Origin: Pontibaca salina
GTDB taxonomy: Bacteria; Pseudomonadota; Alphaproteobacteria; Rhodobacterales; Rhodobacteraceae
Length of the DNA: 64,000 nucleotides
Assembly (NCBI RefSeq): GCF_016307205.1
Contig: NZ_JAEIJD010000009.1
Location: 45,783-109,782, forward strand
Reading direction: 5' to 3'
Positions within the stretch are counted from its first letter, which is position 1. Every line of letters starts with the position of its first letter. The translations under genes and the position numbers were made by a program. This document shows, piece after piece, positions 63,889-64,000 of the stretch. The notes beneath the pieces were generated by a model, which made no database searches, was not told the DNA's origin, and saw nothing but the letters and a program-made list of their open reading frames with translations.

Positions 63889-63923
63889 GAGCCAACGTCC
63901 GGGGCAGCCTGGACGGACAGTGA

Positions 63924-64000
63924 GCGGTTGTAGCTCAGTTGGTTAGAGTACCGGCCTGTCACGCCGGGGGTCGCGGGTTCGAGTCCCGTCAACCGCGCCA
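63924..64000 (+). tRNA. tRNA-Asp (anticodon GUC)
   Basis: Acceptor arms GCGGTTG and CAACCGC pair perfectly and are followed by G and encoded CCA, which ends exactly at the window edge. D arm AGCTCAGTTGGTTAGAGT, anticodon arm CCGGC-CTGTCAC-GCCGG (anticodon GUC) and T-loop GTTCGAGTC are standard. Length 77 with CCA. Downstream tRNA genes, if any, lie outside the window. Confidence 0.97.

Overview
This window looks like the chromosome of a GC-rich alphaproteobacterium of the Rhodobacteraceae (Roseobacter group). The evidence is the tail gene of a gene transfer agent, a pyruvate dehydrogenase E1-beta with its own lipoyl domain, CckA with a CtrA-type box, a recA with the alphaproteobacterial GAAC-N7-GAAC SOS box, a TAXI-type TRAP transporter, and a folate/corrinoid methyl-transfer set with a RamA-like reactivator. 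Most of the window is ordinary core genome. Accessory DNA is concentrated between about 11.6 and 28.8 kb.

Region by region. 1-2.1 kb: end of a gene transfer agent cluster, a small conserved gene and cysE. 2.2-6.3 kb (minus): pdhA-pdhB-pdhC and ftsB, with a perfect 18-bp palindrome in front of pdhA. 6.5-10.4 kb (plus): aidB, a bacterioferritin-like protein without the usual haem methionine, an MscS channel and a DUF421 protein. 10.5-16.1 kb: an MFS exporter preceded by a short coupled reading frame, then an HxlR regulator divergent from a flavin oxidoreductase, a nitrilase and a cupin. 16.4 kb: tRNA-Ser(GCU) with an AlpA-like remnant beside it.

17.1-25.0 kb holds the most interesting locus. 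A dipeptide-type ABC importer (binding protein, two permeases, fused double ATPase) is followed in the same direction by three unrelated phosphoesterases: a HAD phosphatase, a class III metallophosphoesterase and an alkaline-phosphatase-superfamily phosphodiesterase. A good match to a Pho box lies about 100 bp upstream. I read this as a phosphate-regulated operon for uptake and stepwise breakdown of an organic phosphodiester, analogous in logic to agrocinopine catabolism but with a different set of hydrolases. It is bounded by the tRNA/AlpA remnant on one side and by an IS481-type transposase fragment with a 98-bp inverted-repeat element on the other.

25.8-28.8 kb: secreted proteins of unknown role, including a lipoprotein with a repeated domain and a cytochrome P460-like protein. 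28.8-38.7 kb: the corrinoid reactivator, guaB, gltB and gltD. 39-43.3 kb: TAXI-TRAP transporter plus UspA. 43.3-47.4 kb (minus): an AttEFGH-like ABC exporter with its lipocalin-fold partner. 47.5-52.4 kb (minus): cardiolipin synthase, AI-2E transporter, rlmE and ppx/gppA. 52.7-56.3 kb (plus): a small 'virulence factor' family protein, a methylenetetrahydrofolate reductase, a methyltetrahydrofolate:corrinoid methyltransferase and an rRNA cytosine methyltransferase. 56.3-64 kb: cckA, a sulfotransferase-like gene, recA, alaS, a DUF1330 gene and tRNA-Asp(GUC).

All functional calls come from reading motifs and family resemblance by eye. No database search or structure prediction was run.
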